Source: Boswellia sacra (lineage: Eukaryota; Streptophyta; Magnoliopsida; Sapindales; Burseraceae). From it: 64,000 nt of DNA. A program made the position numbers and the translations under genes. Below are positions 22,082 to 33,851 of this stretch, piece by piece. Below the pieces are notes generated by a model. It saw only the letters and a list, made by a program, of their open reading frames with translations, did not search any database and was not told the origin of the DNA. The stretch's first letter is position 1. Every line of letters starts with the position of its first letter. The stretch lies in contig SNVD02011157.1 in assembly GCA_013180625.2 (NCBI GenBank), positions 481,926-545,925 on the forward strand, given 5' to 3'.

Positions 22082-24225
22082 TCACTTATCGCCATCATTA
22101 TCAATATTGAAAAAGAAATCGGCGACCTGAGCCTTGAGATGCTCAACCTCTAGTTGTAGACGAGTAACTTCTTAACCACCTGTCTAACCAAGTAAAAGAA
22201 TCATATAGTTAGAAAAAACTATTAAGATGGAAATCATGCATACATAGAAGGGTACTTTACTTGAGACTAATGAGACATCCACAAAACATAACTGTGAGAA
22301 GCGGCCTACATACAAAAAACCCAATCCATGGAAGATCGTGGCACCTGTATCACATTTCATTCCTATTGAAGACAAATGATAAGAAATTTGAAAAATGAAT
22401 AATCATAAGACTTACCAAAGTGGTGTCCTGTGGAACGAATAAAACGAGCATGCTCAAATCCTCAATGATCACATGGCTACAAATCGACCCATTGTCATCC
22501 CACGTGTAGACGACGTTATTTGATAAGCCTAGATGTCGCTAGTCACATGACCGACAGGAACAATTAAGACAGCTGAAGGAGTTAAAGGATGAGGTGGCTG
22601 CTGAGCCGCTTTAGAAAAAGAAACTGATATGCCAGTACTTGAAGAGGAGGCTCTCAGACTCTTCCCACGATGGGTGGAAAAACTACCAGAATGATCAGAC
22701 ACCGCTGGAGGATAAGGAGTATTATCAACAAATCGACAGGGCTTAATGTACAATAAGGTGGCTCAAACCCAATCGATGTATGAAGTCGTCATCAATGGGA
22801 ACTCGATAGCACTCAAGTGAATCCCGGTCGTGCAGTCTGATACCTCTATCTCCAGGGCCTGAATCATCAAAACCAGTGGCAAGGGCAGAATCAAACGGCG
22901 TGTTGAGCCTTTTGAACAAATCCCACATGTGATCATCTAGATACCATATCATACTATTCACATAAAGAAGGAGGATGCGGTATAAGTTGAAGGGGGAAGC
23001 AACCCTCATAGTTGTGGACCAGTTCTCCTCGGGTCCCTCCCACTCAGAGTGAATATACAAAGAATAAAGAAGCATGGCAAGAGTATGATATGAATGAAAT
23101 ACTGCTATAATGTATTTTTATCTTGTCCAGATCACCATATGAATGTAATCACGAAAGAAGTCTAACTCATGAGACCTATCGAGCTCTACACGACGTGCAG
23201 CCCACCTTTTCATCTGTGGAAAGGAAGAATCCTCATAAGCAAGAAAAGGAGACGGTGGAACTCCTAACTTGTATGCCCACATCTGTCATGGATAGTACAG
23301 AATTAGAAATGGAAGTCATACAGATAAGATACAAAGGTGTAGAGAAGAAAGAAGTTACCTCAATAAGTGGAGCAAATCCAAGGACCCTAGCAATGTCTCG
23401 ACAGGCTCGATCCAAACCAAAATATAGTTGGTGGAGAGTAGCACAACCCTAGTCGAAATCCCTCACTCCATCGAGATCTAGAGGGTAGGAAGTAAAGTCA
23501 AAGCAATGGTTTTTGACGCATTGGCGAAGAGTGTCATACCAAGTAGATAGACAATGAAGCTGCAAGCATACTGGTCTACCTCGACTGGAGACAAATTAGA
23601 CCTCCGTTTCCAATATTCGTATAAAGGAGCATATTGAATGGCGGCATTGCTTTTGACCATTATCTCACACCCAAGAAGCTCTCGGATCAAGTTTTTCTAA
23701 TCCCTTGAATCCACAATACATCCACTAATAGGAATTGGCTCGTCGATGTATGAAAGGCCGGTCAAGGCAACAACGTCCTTAGGCATGATAGTCATCTCAC
23801 CAATCAAAAGATAAAATGTGTGGGTTATATCCGTACACCTCTCGCACAAAGCGGCTAATGCCCGACGATTGGTGTACCGCTGAGCATGCGAAAGACAAGT
23901 GATAAACTCATAAAAATTGGTATCAGCAATCCAACTCCTAATAGCCTCATTCTTTATCTCAAAAAACCAACTATGTGCTCCAAAAAATGCCATACATATC
24001 TTATTCTCATGATAATCCTGAAGTAAGAAAATGAAGCCTTTACATGAACATATGCCTAAAGAAAATGGAAAAGCGAAGAATGAAGAAACTGCATACCGGG
24101 TTAATTATGTGAGAAGCCATATCAGAGACAATTGTTGCCTCTTGATCTTTCGAAAAACCCTTCAATGTTGATTTCCAGATCGAATCACTCTCATTCAAGT
24201 CAAGATGGATTAGATGACCAGCCAT
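22082..24225 (-). pseudogene. Antisense plant-mobile-domain (PMD) gene, spliced
   Basis: The gene lies antisense to Tat-2. Exon 1 (24225-24097, 43 codons from MAGHLIHLDL) ends at a GTATGC donor. An intron of 79 bp ends in TTCAG at 24018. Exon 2 (24017-23359) carries the PMD: HTFYLLIGEMTIMPKDVVAL, ALTGLSYIDEPI, QYACSFIVYLLGMTLFA. A 76-bp GT..AG intron (23358-23283) leads to LGVPPSPFLAYED and RWAARRVELDRSHEL. Further coding follows at 23075-22743, with a Leu-rich coiled-coil end near 22090. Breaks: TAG 23697-23699, a one-base frameshift near 23480, and TAG 23449-23451. PMD proteins of hosts (MAIN/MAIL1) act in silencing; those in transposons have no proven role. Confidence 0.78.
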
Positions 24226-24327
24226 TAGAAAGAGGAAGTCAAGGCGAATATGTAGGAGAAAATTGGGAGCGAATCAGATCAAGAATAAAGAAGTTAGACT
24301 CGAATGAAGTGGTGAGAGGACGAGGGG

Positions 24328-24335
24328 CTTTATAC
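24328..24335 (-). promoter_or_regulatory. TATA box of the antisense PMD gene
   Basis: The minus strand reads GTATAAAGCCCC, about 105 bases upstream of the ATG at 24225. It lies just downstream of the short-repeat tract (24342-24450), the same order as in the LTR promoter. Confidence 0.6.
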
Positions 24336-24341
24336 AAGCCC

Positions 24342-24450
24342 TTAACCATCGACCGACAGTCAAACAGCTGGGCGACTGTTGACCAACCGTTCGGTGATAG
24401 TCAGATAACCGGGAGACTATCAAATAACCGGTCGGCCATCCCTTTAATGA
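24342..24450. repeat. Promoter short-repeat tract of the antisense gene
   Basis: Words such as GACTGT, GACCAACCG, GATAGTCAGATAACCGG and GACTATCAAATAACCGGTCGG recur. The tract resembles the LTR tracts at 17170-17300 and 26110-26250. Confidence 0.6.
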
Positions 24451-24461
24451 GGAACAAAATG

Positions 24462-24628
24462 ATAAAAGAGGAAAAAGAAAGAGAGAAAGAAAAGAAGAAA
24501 GAAATAAGAAAAGAAAGAAAAAGGAAAAGGAAAGAAAAATTAAAAAAAGAGAAGAGAGAGAAAGAAGGGAGAAGAAATATAGACGAAGGAAAAAAGAAAA
24601 AGAAAGAAGAAAGAAGAAAGAAATAGAA
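24462..24628 (+). repeat. GA-rich low-complexity tract
   Basis: A run of about 165 bases that is almost all purine (GAAAGAAAG-like). Both strands look open over it only because of base composition. Confidence 0.85.
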
Positions 24629-25204
24629 GGATTCTTTATCGATCCTAAGACGTTGAAAGAATTTTTGAACAAAACCAATGACAAGCACTCTGCCATGGAA
24701 ATGGTTTAGCAACTCACAAGGAAAGAAAAGTAACATCAATCGATGGAATCTTCGATTGGAATCACATGAAAGAATTCCTCGAGATACTAGAAAGCAATTT
24801 GTTAAAGAACACACTGGATAAGGTAAAAATTTCAATTGATTTCACATCATTGAGAAATGTTTGAATCTTAAAGGAATTTGCAAAGACAAGGGACAGATCC
24901 CTAGTGAGTCAGATGATGAACAACATGAATATGCGAATGAAGAACCCAAGAGATTTTCACCGTAGATCAGAAAAAATCGAGAACAAAAGCAAGAATACTC
25001 GAAAGAAAGGCATGAAACCCAATGAGGAAAGACTAGAAAAAGCATGAAGAATACTTAGAAGAGGGGCATGAAACCCAACGAATGCAAAATCTATAGAGAT
25101 CAAAGAAGAATGAAGATCACTTAGCTGAAGGCATGAAGAATGAGAAGGTTTAAAGACTGCGAAGTTGTGCATCTTAGAAGTTTTCCCAGTGGGCATTTAT
25201 TAGA

Positions 25205-25478
25205 AGGAAACCCTAAGAAGTATGTGCACTTAAAGAGTGTTTTAAGCCTTTAGAATAAGCACAAACCCTAAGAAGAGGTGCACTGAAGAGTCTTAAAAAT
25301 CCTAAGAAGTAGGTGCACTTAAGAGTGTTTGAAGCCCTTAGAATAAGCGCACTGAAGAGTGTCACTAAACCCTAAGAAGTAGGTGCACTAAAGACTATTA
25401 CAAACCCTAAGAAGTGGGTGTACTGAAGAGTGTTAAAAACCCTAAGAACTTGGGGCACTGAAGAGTGTTTTATCATAA
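25205..25478 (+). repeat. Minisatellite: AACCCTAAGAAGTAGGTGCACTGAAGAGTGTT-type units
   Basis: About seven imperfect units of 35-45 bp each combine CCTAAGAAG, GTGCACT and GAAGAGTGTT. The array sits in the 3' non-coding part of Tat-2. Confidence 0.85.
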
Positions 25479-25497
25479 CATCATAAGGATGCTTTCT

Positions 25498-25620
25498 AGC
25501 CCTTGAATAGGCACATCCGCCCTTGAATAGGCACATTTGCCCTTAGATGGGCATAATAGTCCTTAGATGGGCACATTCGCCCTTGACTGGGCACCTTTAG
25601 CCCTCAAATGGGTGCACCTT
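25498..25620 (+). repeat. Minisatellite: GCCCTTGAATAGGCACAT-type units
   Basis: About seven units of 18-20 bp follow directly after the previous array. Each is partly palindromic (GCCCTT...GGGC). Confidence 0.85.
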
Positions 25621-25756
25621 TTGTAGGAATAGAAGGAGAGAAATAAGATGACTAGAAAGTTTGAAAGCAAGAGGACGAAGGTGAAGATGTTGAGAAGAAT
25701 GGAAGAAGGACGAAATAAGAGTACTTTGTCGACTTTTGTGTCTCACGAACCTTTCT

Positions 25757-25766
25757 AAAGTAGGGG
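25757..25766 (+). other. Tat-2 polypurine tract
   Basis: AAAGTAGGGGG lies just upstream of the 3' LTR and is the expected primer for plus-strand DNA. Confidence 0.75.
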
Positions 25767-25772
25767 GTAACC

Positions 25773-27670
25773 TATAGACACTGAATTTCTAAGGCTTGAT
25801 AATGAAATGAAGATAAATGTCAAGCAAAAAATGACCAAAATGACCTTTGGGCCTAGAAGGAAAAAAGTGAGAAAGAGTTGGTGAAAGGCCTTAGAAACTA
25901 ACATGTGACTTTGAAAAATCATAGAAATTAATTCAAGAGGAATCTGATGATACATCACATACAGTTGTGAAGCTATAAATGTTTAGATTTCATAGAAATT
26001 TACAGATCACATATCGGAGCTGAATACTAGAAGTTATGTGCGATCGAATGGATAAAGGTCTGAGGCGATTGCATTGAAGGATGGCAAAATAGGAAGAGGC
26101 CGAAGAGATAATGGTTGGCCAACTGTTTGATAGCTGGTCGACTATCAAAAATAGCTGCCTGACCATTTGATAGTCACCTGACTATTGGGTGATGGTCGGC
26201 CTATTGTCAGAGAGCCGCCTGGTTGTTTGAAGATCGTTGCCTGGCCGTTTATGGCATTTTTTCAAAAATTCTACTTTATGAACCCTCCTTTTCTGTTTTG
26301 TTTCTTCCTTTTTCAGCTTCATGCCTCTCCTATATAAACCCCCTCTCCTCACTTTGCAAGACACACCGATTGTTGAATACAATCATCTTTTCTCTCTCTT
26401 GAAGACATGCTCGAGAATTCGAGAAGTCTTTTCCAGTATAAAGATTTTCAGGTGTTTTATTGCTATAAACTCGAAAAGGGTACGTCTTGAGAGCAGAATT
26501 CTCTCCTCTCTTTTATTTTCTCTTTTATTTTTCTTGCTTAGAATAAACATGATTAGGATTTAATTTTATGCTTAGAAGCATGCTAGGGTTATTATGAATT
26601 ATTGTAACCCTTATTTGTTTTGCGAGATGGATAAGCATGTCGAGGTAGGTCAGGAATCCCTTCTTTATTAGAATCATGCTTAGAAGTTTACTTTCTTCGT
26701 GAATGCTTAGAAACATGTCTAGAAGCACATGTCTAGAATCATGCTTAATAGCACATGAGAATAATCATGTTAGGGAGACTTATATTTATGAATGCTAGGA
26801 AATAGCATAAAATAGGTAAGAATTATGGTTTTGCCCTTGAATGTCTTGTTTAAGCTAGAATAGCTATGATAAGTGCCATGCTTAGGTTAGAATATGCCAT
26901 GAGAATCATTTTAGGCTAGAATTGCCTTGAATTGAATAAATAATGCTAGAATCGCAATAGGTAGAACCATGATAGAATTTTTCAAAATTTAGACTAGGAT
27001 GTCATGATATTAGATTATGACTTTGGTTTATTTATAATTTGTTTGTTTATGAATGTACAAATGTTTGTATATCAAGAAGTGTAATTGTGTGATGCCATAA
27101 AGTGATGGTGGACTCACATTAATGATGAGGGACCATTACTTAGAATAAATATTCAAATATATGAATGTATAAAATTTTTTATTATTTTATTATTGAAGAA
27201 CAAATGATGTAATCCTCTTCTCATTCCCCCATGCTTCAAAGGAAATGTAATCTATTTTCGTTTCTCTTTCTATGCATTTTTATGATTGCCATTGATTGAA
27301 TAATAACCTCACATGTCTAATAAAGATAAAAATGGAAATATGTGCCTAAAATGAACAATGCTAAGCGGACTAAGTAAAAATACGAGCTATTTTTTATTTG
27401 ATATTTTCCAAGTGAAGATCGAATTTACATCTAGGCGAGTCGAATGACTTGTACCTAACTTTCTGAACCCATCTATAAAGGAATGAGAATAGTTTAGGCC
27501 TCAAAGCGATGGATCATATTGCCCCCATTCATTCTCAATTGACTAATTGGGTGGCAACTCCATTCTCCAGACGTGCCCACGGCTCGTTTGTATTCCCTTA
27601 AGTCTCGAAAGAAGCTTTGATACAATGTCGTGGTTGCAAGCACTCTGGCTGGATGAAAGCCCTGTTTACA
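25773..27670 (+). repeat. Tat-2 3' LTR
   Basis: Direct repeat of 16835-18788, from TATAGACACTGAATTTC to GTTTACA. It keeps a good TATA box (CCTATATAAACC, about 26328) downstream of a short-repeat tract (26110-26250). The distal part near 27135-27670 is also present in Tat-1. Confidence 0.87.
26110..26250 (+). repeat. LTR promoter short-repeat tract
   Basis: Repeats of TTTGATAG, GGTCGACTATC, CTGACCATTTGATAGTC and similar words lie upstream of the TATA box. The counterpart in the 5' LTR is near 17170-17300. Confidence 0.65.
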
Positions 27671-27855
27671 ATGATATACCGTAAACTTATCCTTACTATA
27701 AGATTTTAAATTATTTTGTAATTAATATAATATTTTAGTGCAAATTAATAGAGTGTAGTATACAATACAAGTATCAGTGTTTTATTTTTTATTTTTTTAA
27801 AGTGTATTGTATAAGTAATGGTACATACATAACTTATAATCAAATACATTTTGTA

Positions 27856-27891
<36 letters not shown>

Positions 27892-29664
27892 CAAAATAAT
27901 ATTGATATATTATATAATTTTTAACTGAATTTATTTGTATGAACACAATACACACACACACACACACAAAAATTTTGATGATCAATGAAACTTGAAAGTA
28001 ATGAGTAGATTGAATTAAGGATCATTGAGTGGTGTAGAACAATTATGTGAAAAATTTGAAATTTATATAATCAAGCAATTACCTTGCACTAGACTTGGGA
28101 TCATGAATAATTCCTCGGATTGAAAAAAAAAAAACAAAGACTAAAATGGTGTTTTATGAGTTTTTACTATTTGTAATAAAATACTTAGTATTATTGAACA
28201 TTATGTAATATTAAGAGATATTTTCATGAAAATAAAATTGTAATTTAGACAATCTTTTATTACACTTCATATTCAATTTCTAATATATCTATGATAAACT
28301 TAATTAATTAATCATATTCAATTTCAAATATATTTATGGTATACTATCTAATATGAATTTCAAAATTAATTACAAATTAAATTAATTAATTTAATATGAA
28401 TTTTATTGACTTTCAACCATTAAAAATTATATATATATATTATCAAAAATTAAAACTTGTAAAATATATTTTGTTAATATATATTTATAAAACTCTGCAT
28501 TAATTTAATATAAATTTTATTGACTTTCAACTATTAAAAAATTTGCTTCGTCTTAGCATATATGTTATATGTTCAAAACAATGAAAGATACAAGAAAGTT
28601 TCTATAATTAACTTATTGATCTTTATTGCAGGTTGCCCTATTTTGTAATAAAAAATTATTTACTCTCAAATAATAAATAATAACACAATGAAAATTATTT
28701 TGTTATAATTAATATGCATACATATTAATTAAATGTTAAAAGTCATATATTAAATCATGGTACTTTACTGCAACAAATAAATTTATTCAATCTAATAAAG
28801 ATAATTGCTTTATAATATGTCTTTTTATGTATCAACACTCGTACAATATAATATAAATACAATAAAGAACGGTATACTTAGACAATATTTATTAAATATT
28901 ATGTTGACTAGATAATGATTTTTACAAATTTAAATATCATAATGATTATTATTTTGGTATATGCTATATATTTATAATAAGGATGAAATAGCTTGTGTGA
29001 CGTCTTGATGACGAAATCCCCCATTAAAGTTCTATATAAATGTTTACAAATTATTTTATATATTTATAAAAAGTATCTAATAAATTAAGTAATTACTTTC
29101 GTATTTAGTCGGTTTTACCAATTCTTTATCATATCTGTAAGTCAACAAATTAATTTATGTTATTTATGTATTATCTCAACTAAAATAAATACAATTCAAG
29201 TAAAAATTTTCAATTTAGTTTGATTGATCAATAAGCCGTGAATCAAAATGATATTAGAAATTTACGTAAATGTTATCTTAATTAATGTCAGTCTAATTTG
29301 AAAATTATATATGTAGTTTAATTAGTTAATAATCAAACTAGTGTAATATAACATTAAATATAAGGAATTCGTTGCTATCTAAAATTGAGTTGAATAATTA
29401 ATTTGTATCATGTATACAATATGTTTACTTTGAGAAATTAGTTGAAGAATTAATTTGTACCATATATACAATATGTTTACTTTGAGAAATTAATTTAATC
29501 TACAAATTTTGAATTAAATATGAATGAATATCTATGTACTTGATTACTAAACATAAATAAAAATTGAGAAATATTTATATTTATATTTATATAATCAAAA
29601 TCATACAATATTATCGCTAAGTAATTAAATTTATGAACTTTTATCTGAAAAAAGAATTGTTTTA
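27671..29664. other. AT-rich intergenic DNA, no gene seen
   Basis: Very AT-rich, with a (TA)n run at 27858-27889 and a (CA)n run at 27950-27968. No coding sequence or transposon end was recognised. It separates Tat-2 from Copia-2. Confidence 0.7.
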
Positions 29665-29669
29665 CAAAT
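29665..29669. repeat. Target-site duplication of Copia-2, left copy
   Basis: CAAAT here and at 39671-39675. Confidence 0.88.
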
Positions 29670-30559
29670 TAAAAATTTTGGAGGTATGCAGTTATAAGAA
29701 ATATAACAGTAAACTGTAATGTAAATTGGCACATGAGAATTTTTACATGGTTCGGTTATAAAAACCTACGTCCACGGACAGCTATAAAGCTGCAATTCAC
29801 TATATTCTTGTTTGTACAATCTTTAGGACCTTTTACAGTGCTGACTCACTCTCACGCACAGACCTAGTATTTTACAAACAAAATCTTCGCGAAGATCCTA
29901 AACACTAGTGACACTGCTTACTCTCTGTCACATATAACTTAACAACACACTGTTAAATTACACATAACAATGACGTCTGACACTGAATTACATAAACACT
30001 TAACCCGCAAGTTATCCCAAGTGTCTACTAATTCACACAGACTCAATCAAAAACTCGTGTACGATTTCTAATTATCATACATGAAAACAAAGACTCAATG
30101 AATGAAAGACATAAAGATATCCCTGGCGTCAAAGCTTTGCAATTATAAAGTCATGGAATGCCGTGATGAACAATCAACAAACTCTCTTGCGCCAAAGACT
30201 CTCTCACTCAATGCTTGCTTCCGACTTTTTCATACATCAATATATATTGAGAGATCTTGATACAATCTTCCTAAAAGTCCTGTAAGGATCTCAATCAAGA
30301 TCACATTAGGATTAGGATAAAACAAAATAGGAAATGCTTTATAGTTAATCTCCTAAAGTAATAAGGATATATTAACTATCTTCCTATTTTGATTAGGATA
30401 CAAAATATTATCCTGATCAAAAGAGACAATTATCAAAATACTTCCTATAATAATTATCTAGAAACAGTAAAATATGAATAAAATATTTTAATTACTTTTA
30501 TCACAAGTTAACCGAAATTTGAACATGTGAATGTCACATGTTTGACGTGAACACCAACA
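29670..30559 (-). repeat. Copia-2 3' LTR
   Basis: The sense strand starts TGTTGGTGTTCACG at 30559 and ends at 29670 (TA instead of TG on the plus strand). A TATA-like ATATATATT lies at about 30240-30250. The conserved hairpin lies near the end of the LTR. Confidence 0.93.
29746..29776 (-). other. Conserved Copia LTR hairpin (Copia-2 3' LTR)
   Basis: Sense: outer stem CGTGG with CCATG (one G-U pair), internal loop ACGTA/GAA, inner stem GGTT with AACC. It has 31 nt, like the Copia-1 copies, but a different inner stem. Confidence 0.8.
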
Positions 30560-30573
30560 ATCTCCCCCTTTTT
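30560..30573 (-). other. Copia-2 polypurine tract
   Basis: The sense strand reads AAAAAGGGGGAGAT directly before the 3' LTR. The stretch from here to 31159 is non-coding. Confidence 0.85.
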
Positions 30574-31159
30574 GGCAACTTGTGATGAAAGCACTCAACT
30601 GTTTCTAAGAACAACATGATCAGTTAGATATCACTGAAAGTTATCATGAACCATAAGACAGACAAATAACCAATGCAAATAAATAATCAGAAAGCTGTTG
30701 TGAAGTACATAACAGCACACTGTCACTAGATATATGACTGAACAAAGTTTTACTAGTACACACACAGCCTGCAGAACAAACGAAAATGTATGTTAAACAC
30801 AACTGCACTCAAAATCATCTACAGCATTCATTCACTGTACTGATGTAGATAATGCAGCAAGTCATGCAAGTGCACACAATATATAACAGAGTCATTCCCC
30901 CCCTCACTGCTTACTTATTCCTTTTGAGAAACAAGTATCACAACAAAATTAGTAAGCTGAGAGAATAAAACAAAAAAAAATAACAAAAAAAAGCAGAAGT
31001 AGTTCAGAACATAATAAAAACAAGTAGTTCAGCAGCAAATAAAAGTTGTTAAAAATAGAAAGTCATGGAATGTCAGCCCACAGTCAAGGTAAATTCGTTG
31101 AATTTTCTCCCCCTTGATGTGATCTTCTCCTCCTTGATTTTAGCACAAGTGGCTAAAAA

Positions 31160-33014
31160 CTAACCAAGTCTGGGAGACTTCCTGACCGGTGGTGAGGTAG
31201 AGCTACCGGGGCGTTTGATAGATTTACACGCCACATGTTTAACCCTGCGCTTAGGAGTAGAGGTTTGCTGATCAGATGGGGCTGGTTCTGTTGGAGCTGT
31301 AACTGGTGCTGGTTGTGCAGTAGGGGCTGGTGTTGGAGGAACTTCAGTTGTATCCGAGGAAATGGCTGTAACTTCAGCAACTACTCTGCGTATCTCCCTT
31401 TCAATTCTTTCTGCACTTGTTTCAGTGGTTTAAGCAGGCGGTTGTGAAGATGGTACTGGTGACTCAGGTGCTGGTAGAGGAGGAGATGGTGGATGAGGTT
31501 CTTCTTCAGTTGCTGCAGGTTCAAGAATATCCAGGGAGGCTTTCTCAGCACTTGGTGAAGGCTGTTTCATTCCAGAATCTATTTTTGTTGGTTCATCCGA
31601 ATAAGATTCATCTTGCAAAGTGGGAACTGATTTTTTTGGTTTCTTCTTCTTCTGATCAGATGATTTCTTCACCATTTTCAGTTTCTTCTTTCCCTTTCGG
31701 ATATTATCCTTGACAAGAGCCTTGTTTGATTTTTTTTTGGCTTCTGTGCTACTGTTTTGTCTTTCTTAACAGCAGGTTGTGCAGCTGGACTTGATGGACT
31801 TAGAGCTGTGTGCTCAGATGGTGGTGTAGTGGTTTCAGGAATATCAGCAGCTGGTGTTTCTAAAACCACAGGTTCAGGTTCTGGTTTAGATGCCACAATG
31901 TGTGTTGCTGTGGATGGAGGCTGTTTGAAAAACTGATTTTCCAGCACAAATTGCTTAAGTTTAATGTCCTTTAAATCCTGCAGAATTTCTGTCAAAGTAG
32001 CATTGATTAATTCAAGTTTTTCCTCAACAAATTTCAATTGATTCTTCCTGACTCTCGTGGGTTTAGGCTCAGGTGCAGGTATATCAGTTTGATCATGCAA
32101 TCGCTGAAGGAAACCCTTGGTAATTGACTTAGACAGAACCTCGATTTGTTCACTAGAACTTACAAGAACGTTGTTCTAAGCAAGGATGCCTTGTATCAGA
32201 CAGGGGAACACAAGCAAGTAGTAATCCGAATGATAGGAACCAATTTGAACAATTGTTCTATATGTTAAAGTCCAAAATTTACTGGCCTATTAGTTCCTAA
32301 ACAAAAGAGGAGTTTCAATCTATCTTCCCTAATCTGATTTTGATGAGTAGAGGAAAGCCAATTAAACTGAGCTATCTTGTGTAACACTTGGTATTTCTTC
32401 CTAAGAAATTTCTGGTCAAGACCATCTCTGGGTTTCCACTTGATATCTGTTCGACCAGTAACTTCCTTAATTATTTCTTTCATGTTATATTCTTCATCTA
32501 CAGAATGCATGATGCCTATTGGTATGTCCAGAAAAGAGTTTATGATATTGGGAGAGAATTTCACAAACTTCCCCCGACAGTAGACTTTATGATAATGAAA
32601 ACTCTTAGGATCATCAATGGCACTTGATATGTTAGCATAGAATTCTTGAATCAAAGTTTTTACAGGAGGAAGAAAATTTGACACCGTTCGAGTCCAGTAG
32701 TTGGACTTAATCATCTCATCGACACCATATGTGTTGAAGTCCGAGAGTTTCACTGGCTTTTCCAAATGTAGCTTCCTTTGTGAAGTAATCTCTTCAAACT
32801 TCTGTTTGACTGTCGCAGTGAGAAATTTATTATATTTTGGCTTGACTTTGTCCTTAATCTTCTTCACTGGTACTTGTTCATCCTCGCTTATGGCTGGATC
32901 AATTGCACTTGTTGCCTGTTTGTGTTGCGTAGGAGGCGACTGACTGCTGTTACTACTGTCATGACTGGAGTTGCTTGAAGAAGAAGCACTGGCTGTCGAG
33001 TTGGATGATGCCAT
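31160..33014 (-). pseudogene. Copia-2 third ORF, downstream of pol
   Basis: The ORF starts with a Ser/Asn-rich MASSNSTASASSSS at 33014 and is in the sense direction. The conserved part has LIQEFYANISSAIDDPKS, YCRGKFVKFSPNIINSFLDI and, after a frameshift near 32250, YYLLVFPCLIQGIL. These resemble the 'putative plant transposon protein' family (Pfam Transposase_32, from memory). The C-terminal half has a helical stretch (ATLTEILQDLKDIKL) and long Pro/Glu/Ser/Lys-rich segments, ending near 31160 after further frame breaks at about 31735 and 31430. No signal peptide or membrane segment is obvious, so 'envelope-like' is a positional label only. Function unknown. Confidence 0.72.
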
Positions 33015-33851
33015 GGCTAGGGTTTCAAAACTGCAAAAAGTTTTTAGAACAGAGACAGAGAGATGCGAGACAGGGAAGCAACTGGGGAAGAGGGATTACA
33101 TGAACAGGAGAAGCCCAGAAAATATTGTTATATATACTAGGCCGATTTTAAAGAAATTTTTTATTTTCATCAAAATTAATTAATGTCTTTCCTTTCCAAA
33201 AAAAAAAAACTGTTTAATAACTCCCTTCAAAACACTTCAATTCAAATTTGAATTAAATTCAAATAAGGAATACTTATAGAGTAAGGACTCTCGCCATTGA
33301 GACTTCTCCCCCTTAATGTAACGATGCTGACATGGCAATATTTGACACATGGACACACAAGTGACTTAATGTTGGATAAGCACTTAGAACATTGTTATGA
33401 AAAACATAACAGAACACAGTTAACAATATTACAACAGTAATATCTGAATTATCATATTTTTCATTCTAAGAAAGCATAATTTTTGAAGCTGAGTAATTCA
33501 CACATTAAATTTTATTTTGAATCTATTAAGTGGACAACTTGAGCATGCTTCTTACACACAAAAAAGTTAGTCTCAATGTGGATGTGCTAATTAATACAGT
33601 AGCTTTCACACATGTATAGAGGTAGCCTTTTTTTATTTGAGTGGGTGACCTCACCATATTTCCTAGATACAATGAAGTTACTCTCAATGGATGGCTTTCA
33701 CACATCATATACTGGTAGCCCTCTCTGTATTTTTCATTTTTAAACCATTATTTAATTATTCACACAATTTTTATATCACAGCTCAAAACATGTTAGTTTA
33801 GAAGGAAACTTATGATACTATAGATATAAATAACATAACAGTGTACTGTGT
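33015..33851 (-). other. Non-coding spacer between Copia-2 pol and ORF3
   Basis: AT-rich with no credible ORF. It includes a polypurine-like GGGGGAGAAGTC on the sense strand (about 33300-33312). Such internal spacers are known in Sire-type elements. Confidence 0.55.

Larger units (their letters stand above)
16835..27670 (+). mobile_element. Tat-2: non-autonomous Tat-like Gypsy element with antisense gene
   Basis: Two ~1.9-kb direct repeats (16835-18788 and 25773-27670) bracket a 7-kb interior. After the 5' LTR comes a primer site, a ~0.8-kb leader and a gag remnant. Next are a short tandem-repeat zone and an antisense PMD gene with introns, then two minisatellites, a polypurine tract and the 3' LTR. 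I see no protease, RT, RNase H or integrase motifs on either strand. The primer site and the antisense extra gene fit the Tat/Ogre/Retand lineage. The flanks ATTCC (16830-16834) and ATGAT (27671-27675) do not match, so a simple insertion is not proved. Confidence 0.8.

Noticed and set aside
24274..24835. Long open frames rich in Phe/Ser/Leu or Lys/Glu
   Set aside because: They come from the purine-rich tract at 24462-24628; composition, not coding.
27858..27889. (TA)n run as a regulatory element
   Set aside because: A simple microsatellite in AT-rich DNA with no gene nearby.
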